Notes: generated by a model not told the origin, from the letters alone. A stretch of DNA of 64,000 bases from Pseudovirgaria hyperparasitica (GCF_010093815.1 NW_022985549.1:558001-622000), one strand, 5' to 3'; shown: positions 11,488 through 24,646, counted from the first letter of the stretch. Program-made: numbers and translations.

Positions 11488-13180
11488 ATTCTCAAAGACA
11501 CCAATTTACTGCTCTCAAAAGTTAGTCAGATGACGGACAGTAATATTGAGAGAGTGGTCATGTTTATAGACATGCCTCTAGCGTATGATCGTTTTCTAAA
11601 TCCTGATTTTACGCTTCTCTTGACAACTTAGCTCTATGGAGCCATTGATGCTCCGCTGATGACTCGTGTCATCTGATATGAAGCTACATATACTATACTA
11701 TAGAGGAGATTTCTTACGATCGTGATTACATTGATTGATCTCACGTCAGGCATCGATCTTTAGTGATAGTATCTATAAGCTTCAAGCAAATGATGATTTG
11801 ATGCTTTGAACCTCCCTGACTCGACCTACATGCACCAACAGCAGCACCGAATGCTCCGTCTACTACAGTGATGGTTGCACATACCTTATAGAGGTATGAT
11901 GCCATGTCCCCTGCACACATTGCATAGTACTATGGTACTCGTGTTGATTTTAAGTGGGTACTTCTGTCTTGGCTTTACGGTCAGTGCTTAATTACACGCG
12001 ATGCTCTACTTCGGGCATACTCTAAACCTTGATAAGTATAAAGGCTCTGGCCTAATCGTATGTGACTTAGACTTCTCCCAGTCGCCTACCTAACCGGGAA
12101 ATACCCTTGTAATTTAGAATTAACCGCCCGTGTGCCATAGTATAGATACATGTCCACAGTACACATCCTTGTACGTTGTACATATGGCTAATCGGGCGTC
12201 TAAATACCCTTGCATATGAATCCCTCGTTCCTCGTGTGCGAGAAGTGGCCACCGGGCATATTTAGTTCTTAGCCTTGAGCTACTACTCAGACTAGATACA
12301 GACTTGATTTACGGCCGAACGCCACCTTCTTGCAGGATCTTCAAAAATTTCATATATTTAATTCTGGGTACGGGTCGATCAATAGAGGTCCCGACCATAC
12401 AACGTGGTACTCAATAGAGCTATATAACTAACATGAGTTCACAAAAGCTAGCAACCTGAAAGTATCTTATGGTTGTGGCATATCTGAAATATTCACTACG
12501 TATGCAATGACATGTACGCAGCTTAGTTCTCTAATGTAGCTAGTTTTATAGTCTAATTTTGCCACCGATGTCACGACAAATATGTGTGATTGATAAATTC
12601 GATTCAGGCTAACCCCCGTCCATCACGTAATACTATTCGATTATTGAGTTGATATATGAATAGTTGCATATATAACATCTAAAGTACTCATAAAGAGAGT
12701 TATCTTACAGTGGGTAAACAAGAGCAGTCCCGTAGTCAATCAAGCTGATGTTAATGATCTTATAATGTCCAAGTATAGTCATGACCAAAACAAAGAAGAA
12801 ACTACCCTTCTATTTATCATTTACGTATATCATTTCAAGTACATTTCAATATCTAGAACATTGTACTATAGAATATGGTATTATTTGGTCGTAGGGATTC
12901 AATCTACTGTTAAATGCAAGGAGTACTAAGATGACACAAGAAGCTCCGGCCTTCCCTAGCCTCTGGTAGACGGGGGTGGAGAAGTGGGGCCTGCATGGCA
13001 CTGGGTATGTCTCGTAGCCAAAGTTTGTCGTAAAAATCATTCGTTGTAGAGCATCTTGAGAACTGTGGTTGGCTGCATGCTGTAGAAGACGCCTACTCAA
13101 AGCTCTTCGATAAGTTGTAGCAGCCAGAGTCAGTCTTTTGACAGTAAAACACAGACGAAGATTATCCTGCGGATGTCACA
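11488..13180. other. Gene-poor stretch, nothing recognised
   Basis: 1.7 kb of AT-leaning DNA with only short ORFs that carry no recognisable motif. It includes the promoter of the dioxygenase on the left and of the plus-strand hydrolase on the right. Confidence 0.5.
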
Positions 13181-14636
13181 ATGAACTTTCTCAATATTGC
13201 TCAGCCAAAGATGAATTTCTATCACTCACTTACGCAACAGCCAATTCCTCTGAAAAATCAGAGCGCTCAAACCCTCTCAGATCTATGCAAGTCTACCATC
13301 CCTCAACCCTTCCTGAACCCTCTCCTCCCCTCACCTCACCTCCAAACAGCCTGGAATGTCGCTACCCCTTACGACACTCCGGTGACCTACAAACGGCACG
13401 TATTTACTGCCACGCACGATACATACCCCGGTACCTTCACAGTGGACTTCGTCGTACACACACCTAGTGTTCCAGACCCTAGACTCCCTCATCGAACATC
13501 GTACTACACGACTACTGAATTTGAGGCCTTCACGTCCCAAGATACAAAACCCATGCTTATCACTCTTCATGGGCTTAGCGGCGGATCAGATGAGAATTAT
13601 GTCAAAGAATGTCTGCGTCTACTGACCGAAGACAAGACATGGGAGGCATGTGTAATAAATTCTAGGGGTTGTGCAAAGTCGGAGCTGAGCTCACCGATTT
13701 TATACCACTCTTCAGCGACATGGGACCTCCACCAAGTAGCGACTTTCTTGACACAGAGGTTCCCGAATAGGAAATTATATGGATTAGGGTTTTCGTTAGG
13801 TGCAAACGTTCTGACAACAGTGGGTTTTACTTCCTTCAGATAGACATAGCTAACAGAATATAGTATGCCGGACAGCAAGGGAACAACTGTGTATTAAAGG
13901 GTGCAGTCGTTTGTTCGAATCCATGGAACTTCGATATTTGCAGTATTCATCTACAGAGGACTTGGATTGGGAATATGTATTCAAAAGCAATGCTGTTTGC
14001 CATGAAGAACTTGGTCAAAAGGCTAGCTATCTTGTCTAGATCTTCGTTTAGGTTGTTAACAAGAGTAGGCATAAAGCGGAAATTTCGATGAACCAAAATA
14101 TCGATTTTGAGAAGCTCGAGCAGGCGGGTGATTTCAATGAGTTTAACAGGTTGGTTTGCCTGGCAACAGCTGCAGAGATGAGTAGAACTGACCTAGCACA
14201 GGTTCATACAGTGTCCAACATGGGACTATCCGACCGAAGGTGCATACTATCGAGACACTGCAAGCGTGAATTGGCTGCTGAAAGTGCAAATCCCGTTACT
14301 TGCCATACATGCAGAAGATGACCCTGTATGATAGAGTGTTCCATTCTATCGACCATATTAACCATAACTCAGTTGGCCTGCAAAGAGGCGATTCCTTACC
14401 AAGAGTTTGAAAGTAACTCAAATACAGTACTTTGTACTACCAAGTCTGGTGGTCATCTCGGTTGGTACGAAATCACTGGATCTAGATGGCATGCTAGAGC
14501 TGTAAGTGATCTTTATATGTTATGGATTGAGCTGACAGAATAGGCTGCTGCATTTCTAAACAAGCTGGCATTAGAAACAACCACTGAGCGTAAAGAACCT
14601 CGGTCGTTGGGCTCGGATTTGACGGATAGAGATTGA
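13181..14636 (+). CDS. Eht1/Eeb1-like alpha/beta hydrolase (acyltransferase/esterase)
   Basis: Predicted 410-residue protein in six exons: 13181-13819, 13864-14013, 14052-14149, 14202-14325, 14373-14501, 14544-14636. Joined in phase they give a continuous member of the yeast Eht1/Eeb1/YMR210w family (medium-chain fatty-acid ethyl-ester synthases and esterases, also monoacylglycerol lipases). Seen: the LHGLSGGSDENYV oxyanion region, the nucleophile elbow GFSLGANVL (Ser205), NNCVLKGAVVCSNPWN, CPTWDYPTEGAYYRDTAS, the acid loop HAEDDP, and the catalytic His in GGHLGWYE. All three catalytic positions are present, so the gene looks functional in spite of its gene-poor surroundings. The second intron (14014-14051) would be only 38 bp, unusually short; the acceptor or donor there is the weakest point of the model. 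A second Met at 13211 is an alternative start. The protein lacks an obvious transmembrane segment. Confidence 0.87.
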
Positions 14637-17600
14637 AAGGGGAATAATTGATAAGAACCTATCATGATTTGTGATCAATGGCTTCTAAAACCTAGTACTA
14701 TTATTCTAGACAGAGACTAAGATGGAAAGGTTAGCTGGCGGAATGCTATTGCTAGTGTAATCTTTTTACTCTGGTGCCAAATGTGGATTAAAAGTTCTAC
14801 AATTGACTTCAGTCACAACTAAAGATGTCCGTAAGCCCTAGACGCCGCATAGATCCACTGACAGGCTTTCGTAACCTGGTAGATGGAAATCAGACGCAAG
14901 GGGCTGTTGGGCTAGAGACTTCACCTGACATGAGCAAGTTCATTGAACCTACAAGTCTGCCGCTAAAGAGCCTCGTAAGTAGTCCAACAAGGCGCGTGTC
15001 CCCGGAGAGGTAATGAGAGCGCATTAGACAAAAGCACTCGCTGCCTCGTCTAGTTGCAGACTTTAGCGCAAACGAAGTTGCGGGCTACCAAACATACGAT
15101 ATACCGCATGCCAGCATGCGTGGCGGTAAAAAGGTATTTGACAGCATGGTGAGTCTAACAAGTGAGCTGCAGCTCATATAGGGGCGAGTGGTAAGGCGGA
15201 TTGTCTTTTGGTCGCCGGAAGATCTATAGAATGCGGAATTACCTACGGTATTCTTAACCAGACTAAGACGCCTGCGGATTTCTAGATCCCAATATCCATA
15301 TATACACATTCATCTCTTGCCCAGGCGACAACAATATGATTTCAATTTGTCATCTTGTGAAGCAAAAGTGCATCAATGTCGGTGGTCGGTGTCGGGATAT
15401 TAAACACATCCGACTATCATCGTATAACATGGTAGTCAGAACTAGCGCCCGCAGTTGTCAGATGAATGGATCCACTCTATAAGCTAGGACTAACCCCAAG
15501 CAGCAGTCGGATCTCTCTCTCGCCAGCCCGTCTGCCCGATCCCCTATCGACGGTGACTGGTCGCCACTAACAGCTCTCCGGATCCGCCAATCAGTGGAAT
15601 CTCGGGTCTTGAAGTAGCCTGACAACTTTCCAGCCAACTTTCAACTGCACATCATTAAACTGAATCATCGAAAATTGCGTTGAGCCAGCTTAGGAGCAGA
15701 CCACATACTGCCAGATTTAAATATCAGCGAATCAATGACTGAGAATATTTGGCGTTTGCAATCCGGTAAGCAGAACGGAGGCGCCAACCCCAAGTTGACG
15801 CTAAAGTATGACTTGCTGGCGGCACAGTGTTTCAGAGGGATTCAATCTTGCGAAAGCGCCCGTATTAGAGCGTATACTAGTGTAGTCTAAGGCCAAACGG
15901 TTGATAGAATAAATGACAAATAGAGGTGCAGTAGTTCTGCTCTCCATGGTGGATATCAACAGTATCCATCACTCCCGGCTTGGTGCCGACTACGTGCTTG
16001 CTTTGATCGACCCTATGTCGATCCGTCGATTATGGGGATAATCGTTGAAGGATAGAGGGTAACATCCGAGCTAGCGGTAAGAGCCTTGCGGCCCTTGCCA
16101 TGCGGTCCATGCCGTGACACCATCAACGGTCTAGTAGTAGCCTGCATTAGAAGCGGAACCTGACAAGGAGAGTTTAGCAGGCGTATAGGAGATTTTCAGT
16201 AGTACTAAATACGTGTACACGGAGCCTAAGAAAGGATTCCAAGCCCCTTGTTGATCCTTCCCGTGCGTTCGGCCAATCATCATGCGAGAGCAATATGTCG
16301 AAGGTAGAAAGTGATCAGCTGGAATCACACCCCACCAGCTTGGCTGAGCTTTCTCCTTCGTTGATAAACAAACTCGACTGACGTAGTTGAATGTTTCCTG
16401 GCGTTCGTTCTTGGTGTAAATCGAAGCCAAAACCCATGATCTCGGCACACCCGAGGGCGTCAGATGCCACTTGCGCTACTATCTAGGGTCCTTTCGGCAC
16501 TGGTGGGCACGGTGGCAAAGCAGATAATAAGCCCAGCTCAGGAATAGTGCACCACTAGCTGGTCATTGTCGGGTGGAGAGTAGTGACTGGCCTCAGATGT
16601 TTCACACATGGTCAAAACCAAAGCCACGAGTACGTGCCCAGATATGCCAACTACAATTCCTTCAACGTCTCCAAGCCAAGATTCGGGAAGAGCGTCCTAA
16701 CAGTCGACTCACGGCCTCACTTGTCTGGTAAAAGAGCATTGGTTGCCCATGCTATCGTGTATCAAGTGCAAGGGAAGCCATCTGACGTAAACCTGTGACG
16801 TCCCGCTTGTTGATATTGAGCCAGTGTCTGGAGAGAGTATAGGTAGAACCGGAGGCATTTCCGTACCCTAGAAGATTGATGCGCCTCAGTGGCACACCCA
16901 GGATCTACGTAACATTGATCCCAGTATGCTAGATTGAGCTAACGTGTATTATGCTTAGCGTCTATAACCAGACATAAGACCATGTAGCTAATACAATCCT
17001 CCCACCACTACCCACTTCCTAGCCTTTCACTCTGAACCGGCGTAGTGATGATCAATAGCCGGGCCTAATCGCTCTTCGCTCCTACATATCTGACTCGGCC
17101 CCTCACTGACTGACACCCGAGTTTCAGCCCTAATAGTGTGCCTAGAATATACACATAGTCAGGTTAAGGGGTACTGATAAAGCCAGAACTAGACTAGAAA
17201 TATATAAAACTAACTAGGGTGCGTTATTTAAAGTCTAGAGATTTAGCTAATATGATTACTAGTATGCATATTCACTACGACTACTGCTCAGAATGAATAT
17301 CGGGTGCGTCATTTGAGCAGATATTGGATGTGTCATAGCCACGCGCCAAGTCTAGCAGTGGAAGAGCATGCATCTGGAGGTCGTCCTCTTGCCACGCATG
17401 GTGATCAAAAGTTTTCTTACGGTGTCTTGATCAAACTCTAAGAAAACGACGTCAGACTATTATGATAGTGGCGATTTGAACCAACTACGCCGATCCTATA
17501 GCAAACGGTGTGGTCCATTGATTACTAGTTAGGTATATTTCAGGGTGAAATTATTTCTGCATGAGCAGTCGCCAGGGATTCATGTCTGAGTACTCGAGTC

Positions 17601-19004
17601 CACAAAGAAGAGAAATTCCAAAGACCTGTCTCTAGTCATCTTGTGATGATATGTACGGCAAATCATCTACCTGGTCGGCAAAATCGTGTTCGTAGACCAA
17701 TTTAGAGTACGAGATTACGGCCGTAAATGTTTCTCATATCCCTAACTGCGTTTAAATTTAGTAACTAGGGACCAGGAGAAGCTGACCCGGAGATGACGTA
17801 TAGAAGAACGCGGTCATTACCACTCACACATACTATGTCCGCTCGATGTGGAATAGATTAGTGACTACAGTCCTGTTCCTTGTACGATGCCACGGAAAAA
17901 GTCCTTGCTGATTGCCACAGAACATTATATAGATGCGTCATGGTTATACGACGACTGGGCGGCCGCTCCGAAATCGAGAACAGTAGTAGCAACCGATGAT
18001 CGCCGTGGCATCTTGTCTGTCACGTTGTCGCTATTGTATATATGATGGATTAGGACCTTACGGATCATCAACTAATGCGCCCACATGCGCTATTACACGC
18101 AGAAAAGTGGTTAAAGAAGCTATCGGAATGACCGCAACACAACGCAGCATCTTTATATGGAGAAACGGCATCCAGATCAGCAGCGTTCGGAAAGCCTAGA
18201 GTGTGTCAGCTATGCTATCATCAATCAAGAGAGTAGTAAGTGCTACCTTATCTTGAGTCCGATCTTGTTTTCTGAACATGTTGGTGCCGTGAGTAGACAT
18301 ATGATATCGGGAAACCCGAGTCCGTTAGCATATGGAAACCTTTTTCACATCAAATTTAAGGCTTTTCAATGGTCAATTTGCTCTATTACTGGGGTCTCAT
18401 GACAGCAGCGCCGATACTGCAGGTATGGATCGATCGCACCAACGCGATTACTCGATAATCATTCCGCCGGTGTGTGTCGCCAGGGGCGCTGGGCGTGTAA
18501 AGAATTTGCTTGTCGTCGAAGCAGCATCGCTGAGCTTGTAGAAACAGTGTACTAGCTTCCCGTCTTAACTCGGAGCGGCCGCATCTCCTATGTGGCGTCT
18601 CTTGCATCTATCTCTTACTGAAGGCACTCGACAAGGAGGCTGCCGGAACGGAATTTATGGATGAGCGCTGCTTTGTAGGCGAACCATCCTCATCTCTAGC
18701 TAGGAACTGCCATCGTATGAAACTGCAAACAGCATAGAGGGATCTGACAAGACCACTTGTTGCGCGTTGATAATGGCAGATGACATAGCGGGATGATGGT
18801 TTGAGGGACCTTCAACCTTACAATAACAAGGCTTGCACTAGCTCCATTTGGTATGGTATATAGACTTAGCGCCAAGAACTGCTCACCTTGCGCCTTTATG
18901 ACAACATTCGAAATGTTCACTTTGCACAAATCTAATCGAGCTTGTTCTGTTGCTACACCTCATGCGATGGCAGCAAAACAAGTCGTGTGCTTGTAAAATC
19001 GGTT
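14637..19004. other. 4.4 kb gene-free interval
   Basis: No ORF longer than about 110 codons and no recognisable domain on either strand. Base composition is close to the flanks, not extremely AT-rich, and I saw no terminal repeats that would mark a transposon. The ORF at 16131-16448 on the minus strand (105 codons) has no motif I recognise. The interval could hold decayed genes, a long non-coding transcript or heterochromatic spacer; the sequence alone does not decide. Confidence 0.5.
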
Positions 19005-20212
19005 ATGCCCATGTTACGCGCCAATAAGAGAGTGGCAATTGCGCAGCTGCGAACATGGAGTCCTACACCAAGAGCCTTCTCATCGACCGAAGCTCAGAGA
19101 GCCATAGCTGCAACATTCTCACTTGATGAAGTAGAATCGGCACGAAGATACTGCGCGAATCTTGTTCGGTTCGTCTTTTCAAATTTCATTAGTACATCCA
19201 TCATTGACAACCACGTAGGAAGTACGACTCTCCAGCCTTCACCTTCCAAACTTTCCTTCCGCCTTCGTCCTTAGACGCCTACATATCCCTCCGCGCTTTC
19301 AATATCGATATTGCGCGCGTCGCAGATGCAACCTCCTCCGCGACAGTCGGTACATTGCGCATGCAATTCTGGCGCGACACAATCACAAAATCCCTCTCCG
19401 GCACGCCTCCGAAAGAGCCCATCGCAATTCTCCTCGCAGTCGCCGCTGACGCCCTGCAAGCAAGGTCCAATTGCACGACGCGATGGAGTAAGAGTTGGTT
19501 CCACCGCATCATCGATACACGTGCAGCACATCTCTCCAACCCGCCTTTTCCGAGTCTTGAAGCGGTGGAGACGTATGCCGAGAACACATATTCCACCCTC
19601 CTTTACCTAAACCTCCAATCACTCGGCCTCGCTTCCCTCACCGCGGACCACCTGGCATCACATATCGGGAAAGCAACAGGCATAACAACCCTGCTCCGAG
19701 GTCTCCCGCTCATTGCATTTCCGCCACCGCCAAATAAACACAACCCGTCCGCGTTGAACCCTCAATTAGAAGCGCATCGGCAAGGTGCCGTCCTTCTTCC
19801 ACTCGACATCATGGCATCCACTGGTGTTGTCGAAGAGCAAGTGTTCCGCGAAGGCGCAGGTGCACCGGGGTTACGGGACGCGGTGTTTGAGGTCGCGACG
19901 CGCGCCAACGATCATCTGATCACGGCGCGGGAGATGTTAAAGAATGTGCGTGCTGGGGCTGATGTTGGGCATGAATTTGAGCATCAAGGGGATGCGGAGA
20001 GGGCTGATTACGCACAAGTGGAAAGTGGAACACAAAAGCAATTGCAGGAGATAGATCGGGGTTTTGGAGTGCTAATGCAGGCGGTGTCGACACAGATGTG
20101 GCTGGATAGGCTGCAGAAGGTGGACTTTAATGTGTTTGATGAGAGTCTGAGGACCACGGACTGGCGGCTGCCGTGGAAGGCGTATTGGGTACATAAAAGG
20201 CGAAGGCTTTGA
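19005..20212 (+). CDS. NDUFAF6: NDUFAF6-like complex I assembly factor (squalene/phytoene synthase fold)
   Basis: Predicted 385-residue mitochondrial protein in two exons, 19005-19168 and 19219-20212 (50 bp intron). The first 25 residues (MPMLRANKRVAIAQLRTW, then SPTPRAFSS) are basic and hydroxylated, typical of a matrix-targeting presequence. The body starts with ARRYCANLVRKYDSPAFT and ISLRAFNIDIARVAD, followed by TLRMQFWRD and, near 120 residues before the end, LLPLDIMASTGVVEEQVFR, the pattern of the phytoene-synthase-like NDUFAF6 family. The family keeps the prenyl-synthase fold but works in assembly of respiratory complex I rather than in isoprenoid synthesis. An upstream in-frame ATG at 18942 exists; I chose 19005 because it places the presequence at the N-terminus. 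Confidence 0.88.
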
Positions 20213-21125
20213 GGGCTTGACTGTACACTATGCCAAAGTTGTACCATATCACATGTATAACAAATGTAATGATTCGATATGCTTCTATGATCGACCGTAT
20301 GTGTCTGCTCTACGTCGTGTTTAAGCATATAATTGCGGATTGACATCGCCCATACAGTCCAATAACTACAAATCCGGAGCCCTTTCAAAAGTGGTCCGCT
20401 CGAGGATTAAATCAATGGGGGAGCATACAACACCGGTCAGCATCTTAGTCTTTACGTATTTCATACTGTCTGTATTCGAGCAGAGGTGCGGAGGAAGCAA
20501 GCAGGGTACCTAAGTACTACCGTTGCTAAATTATGATCTCCGATTGAGCTCTATAATTGGATACATACCTCTCATTCAGCTGTAAGTAGGATCTGCGTGG
20601 AAGCTGAGGCGTAGATTGACACGGGTGGTCCGTATTCTCTTTCCTAATGTCATCTCCCTTTCACCTCTCCTCAGCATAAGATACAGTTCTGTACCCTGAG
20701 CTGTTCATCCCCTCAGTTCCTCACCTTCCGCGTTCACACGCGCCACCCTCATCAACTAGATCCCAATTTTCTCACATATCTCCACGTTAACCAGTGATAT
20801 AGAGTGCAAATAGCAACTGTATTTACAAATGACGAGAAGATAGGAGGTAGGTCGACAAAAGAATTCTACGACGAGTAAGTCTCACAGTCGTGATAGCGTT
20901 GCCCATCCTCTATTATGACTGTTGTAGCTGAAGCTCAAAAGGCGTTAAATAGGAAGACTGCGATGTCATGGGATCACATCGAAAAGCGAGAGGTGTGTGC
21001 CTGCTGGTGTATGTACAAGTACTATTCATTTCTTTTACAGAATCTGCCTGGGTATAAAATGGTGTATATGTGAACTTGCACATAAATGATAGGCTGTTAG
21101 TCATTATCTCCTACGAGGCTGTGTC
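20213..21125. other. Intergenic region between convergent genes
   Basis: Non-coding DNA between the ends of the NDUFAF6-like gene and the minus-strand membrane-protein gene. Pyrimidine-rich around 20640-20760. The small ORFs here have no recognisable features. Confidence 0.5.
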
Positions 21126-22500
21126 TCACAGCGATGGTGGCCTCGTCTTGCTATCCAGTATCTCACTCGGTACGAGGCTGGCTCGAGGTATTTGAACTTC
21201 TGTCCCTGGATGATGTCTGAAGACTGTTGCATCACTCTTGGTAGTCTGTCGTGAGAGGTCTCGGGTATGTGTAGGCCCGCGATACTGCTTTGGTACGTCT
21301 GGCACGTGTGGCCTATCACGCTCCTCCTGCCTCTCAGCGAGATTCTGCTGCAACCGTTGAGCTTCAACCCTGTTTGACTGAGAGTTGACCCAGCTCTCCA
21401 CTGTCTTGAATCGTGGGCCAGTTGACCGGAAAGTTGATCCAGACATGCGATTGAAATCGTGATCTTTAGGAGTCTGAGCAGCCTGGGATGTGTTCCAGCT
21501 GAAATGTGAGGATTTTAGGGGTGCCGCGCTAATGCGTCGGTTGGCGATGAATTGCTTGAAGGTTTGTGGAGACCGGCCGAAATCGGGTGCAGGTTCCTCT
21601 TGTGATTGTATGATGTATGTATCAGAACCATCAGAGCTGGTCCTTGTGTGCCTATGGTCAGCTGTACGAGCTAGCGGAATCTGAGTTGGTAGAGGGTGTA
21701 CGTCGTCTCTGATTTCCTCCCTCTCTTCACGAAGACGTGACCTTTCGCTATCTCTATGACTCGATTGATATGTGCATACACCGCGTGGATTGACTAAGGG
21801 CCGAATCGAAGCATTGCTTGGATGACTTAGCACAGATTCGGGAGGCGAGACTGGTAGGCTCTTGGAATAAGCTCCTTCGATCTCGTACTGATAACCATGC
21901 TGCGTGAACTTGATTGAGTCATTATCTAAGCTTCGGTCTGTCCACGTCTTGGCCCTGAGGAGGTCTTGGAAACTCAAGTTCCGCTTGCGCATTGAGTAAA
22001 TCGCATATATGGCCAGAACAAGAAAAATCGTGGCTCCTGTCTCATGTCAGCTCACGAATCGTAAGTGACCCTGGTGTGCTTACCGATAGACCCAGCAGCT
22101 ATCAAAATATGCTCTGTGCCCTCTGACAGGTTCGAATTCCCATGCGAAGGTGGTAAGACTGTGGCCCCAGGATATCCATCCGCGCTGGTTTGCATTGCAG
22201 CAGCGACTCGCACGGTTCTTGATGCCGCATTACTCCGCCTTGAGCCTGCCATCATCATCTGGGACAGTTTGCGTCAGCTTCAGCAGTCGTATCACAAGAT
22301 ATATAACATACTGTACTAGTCCCGTTATCATCACCCTCCTCAATGTCCCTTACTTCGATGAAGGCCGAAGAAAAGGATGATGCCTCTTTGACAGATGAGT
22401 CGAGGACAGAGTGCTTAGGGTCGAATAGAAATCTTGATGGTACAGCTTGGCGAAAAGATGCTCTTTCGTGTAGGGGCCCATAGTTCGGTTCCATAGACAT
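21126..22500 (-). CDS. Single-pass membrane protein, function unknown
   Basis: Predicted 424-residue protein in three exons: 22500-22312, 22258-22084 and 22036-21126 (introns 53 and 47 bp, donors GTATGT and GTAAGC). Splicing the second intron rebuilds one clear transmembrane helix, ILIAAGSIGATIFLVLAIYA, at about residues 114-133, followed by basic MRKRN. The 110 residues before it are Ser/Thr/Gly-rich without a signal peptide; the 290 residues after it are polar, rich in Ser, Arg, Pro and Gln, and probably cytosolic and disordered. The layout resembles fungal cell-surface sensor or Skg6-type proteins (Ser/Thr-rich ectodomain, one helix, disordered tail), but I recognise no conserved domain and propose no specific function. 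Confidence 0.78.
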
Positions 22501-24154
22501 GGTGATTCAGGAGACGACCGCGGTAGTCCTTTCGAGTTTACTGTACGAGCTCCAGCTCAGCAGCTGTGACCTGTCGTGGAACTAGCAATCCCTATTAATT
22601 CGATAGAAGGACACAACAAAATAATAGGAAGTGCTGTCTGAGCCTGCCCAGACAGTAAGGAGTAACCAGAGCCGAGTAAACCGAAAGTTAAGTCGAAGCA
22701 GACCGGCTGCTAGATGAGAAAGTTAGACAAGGAAAATCAGAAGTAAAAGAAAGAGAGTGCCGGTGTTGGTACAAGTCACGAAACGTGAATCGCGAGGGAG
22801 GGAGAATCAAGCATTTGATTGTTGCATTGCATTGAGACGGGGCTCTAACAAGGAATGAATGGCGCTTGCGTGAGACGATAGAAGGGTTTGGTTGGTGCAT
22901 TCGAATTATAACCCTTGTGCGCCTACAAGGGCATCTCACCGCAAGCGGCGACAAAGCATGATGAGCCTTCAGAGCACACACGAAGACTTGAGTGGAACAA
23001 CAGGTCCGAGGGCTCATCCTGCACCAATGAGTGGAGAGCGAGACGTCTGAAGAGCCAAAATTGGAGTGCCTATGCAGCCTCTACGCCTCTTTGGGCATCT
23101 CGAGACGCCAAGCAGCCCCCAAGGAGACGAACATGAAACATTACCGAGACACCAGATTGAGGAGCCGGTGGAGCAACGAAACCTCCTCGGATGAACACGA
23201 GTGTGACATGGTGTGAGATCTAGCACAGCCGATATGTCGGCAGGACGGTGGACTCAGCGGAGGTGAACGGATATTCTAGACGTCGGTTCGTGTTTTTCGA
23301 ACATGAGAACTAGAAATATATATAGTGTAGCCTCGGGTTATCTCGCTGCCTTGTGGCCTAATTGAAAGATCTTACTGCCTCAGGCCAAAGTCGGCAACTC
23401 GGTGAAAGGCTCAGATCTTTTTCGTATTTTCTTTTCGTACTTTTCCTTCTTAATAGCCTGATATGCTGCGCCGCAAACATGTGGGGAAAGCCACGTACAG
23501 TACTGCGCGTTCTCGGCCATTGATATCTCTTGTTCAACAGTCATCTGTTGATCCGTTGATCATATGAGGTGCGAAATGTGATCTTCGTCAGACTTGCAAC
23601 ATAATCACCCTTTCGTTTTTCTCGTTACTCGTATCATGAAGAATATCGCTGCGCCGGTTGGAAGCCCCTATGACGCAACGTACCGGAACTTACATCCATC
23701 GTCAAAGATGCATCTGCGAGAGACATTCTAGAAGGCCACTAGCGTAGTAGAGAATGACAAGCGAAATCTCAGGCGATCCTCCAAGACGCCATGCTAGAGC
23801 TTGCATGGGTCTTCTGTCGTGATCTCGAGGCTGAGTACACTTTATCGCGTGATGCTCAGCCATTGCACATTGCGAATTACGACGCGTTTCTCCGGAGTTC
23901 ATCTCGGCTCCATAGTGCCGCAAGCATCATAAAAGCCCAAGTATCTCGCTTCGATTCGATTTTCCTCCATCAACATTTACTGCACACTCTTACAACCATC
24001 TTCTATTCTCACTTGTAATCCTCCGAAACATTCGGACCTTACTTTTGACAACCGTACCCACCCTACGTCACAAAATCACCACTATCATAAGCCATATATA
24101 CCACAACTACCTTACCAATTTCAGATTTCTCTACACAAAATCTAACCAGCCGCC
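22501..24154. other. Divergent promoter region, no gene recognised
   Basis: 1.65 kb between the minus-strand membrane protein and the plus-strand glycine-zipper gene. Short ORFs on both strands at 22688-23226 overlap in several frames and have no motif. A CATAAAAG TATA-like element lies at about 23928, 225 bp upstream of the plus-strand ATG, followed by a C/T/A-rich leader. Confidence 0.5.
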
Positions 24155-24646
24155 ATGTCCGACCAGTACAATCAATACTACTCCAATCACTCCTCTCCAG
24201 CCCCAGGCGGCAACTACTACCACCAAGGCCCTCAATACCAACAAACTGGCTACACTTCCGAGCAACAAGTCTCCCGAACCTCGTATGGCCCACCCGAGAA
24301 AGGTGGCTATCAACACGGCCAAGGAGGCGCTGCCGACTACTATAATGATGCCAAACACAGTAATACCTACGACGTTCGTACTCCATCAGGCCAATATCCC
24401 CAGCAAGGGCCATATGGCCAGCAACCCAGTTACTCTGGTCACAACCCCAACCACGGACAAAGCACTGAGCGTGGCTGGAAGGGTGCGACTGCTGGTGCGA
24501 CGGCCGGGTTCTTTGGAGGCAAGCATTTGCCGGGCCATCATAAGTTCCTTGGTGCTATCGCCGGAGGGTTCCTAGGTAGTAAGTTGGAGGATAGCCATAA
24601 AAAGAAGAAGAGGGTAGGCAAGGCGAACAAATTTGGTGGATGGTAG
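24155..24646 (+). CDS. Small glycine-zipper protein with Tyr/Gln/Gly-rich N-terminus
   Basis: Single-exon gene for a 163-residue protein. Residues 1-105 are low-complexity and rich in Tyr, Gln, Gly, Ser and Pro (MSDQYNQYYSNHSSPAPGG and similar). Residues about 108-150 carry small-residue repeats GATAGATAGFFGG and LGAIAGGFLGSKLED, the pattern of a glycine-zipper 2TM domain, followed by a Lys-rich tail (SHKKKKR) ending in GGW. Such fungal proteins are common, are often annotated as stress-related or hypothetical, and lack an established biochemical role. Codon use and the single long frame with an A/C-rich leader favour a real gene. Overlapping frames at 24045-24575 and on the minus strand are shadows of this repetitive sequence. 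Confidence 0.8.
   Translation: MSDQYNQYYSNHSSPAPGGNYYHQGPQYQQTGYTSEQQVSRTSYGPPEKGGYQHGQGGAADYYNDAKHSNTYDVRTPSGQYPQQGPYGQQPSYSGHNPNHGQSTERGWKGATAGATAGFFGGKHLPGHHKFLGAIAGGFLGSKLEDSHKKKKRVGKANKFGGW

Noticed and set aside
16131-16448. 105-codon minus-strand ORF in the gene-free interval
   Set aside because: Longest frame in the interval but without any motif, repeat or splice context that would support a gene.
17460-17520. tRNA-like B-box word (GGTTCAAAT) on the minus strand
   Set aside because: The T-stem does not pair and no acceptor or anticodon stem could be placed around it.
24063-24413. Minus-strand ORFs opposite the glycine-zipper gene
   Set aside because: They mirror the repetitive Tyr/Gln/Gly codons of the plus-strand gene, which has the family pattern.
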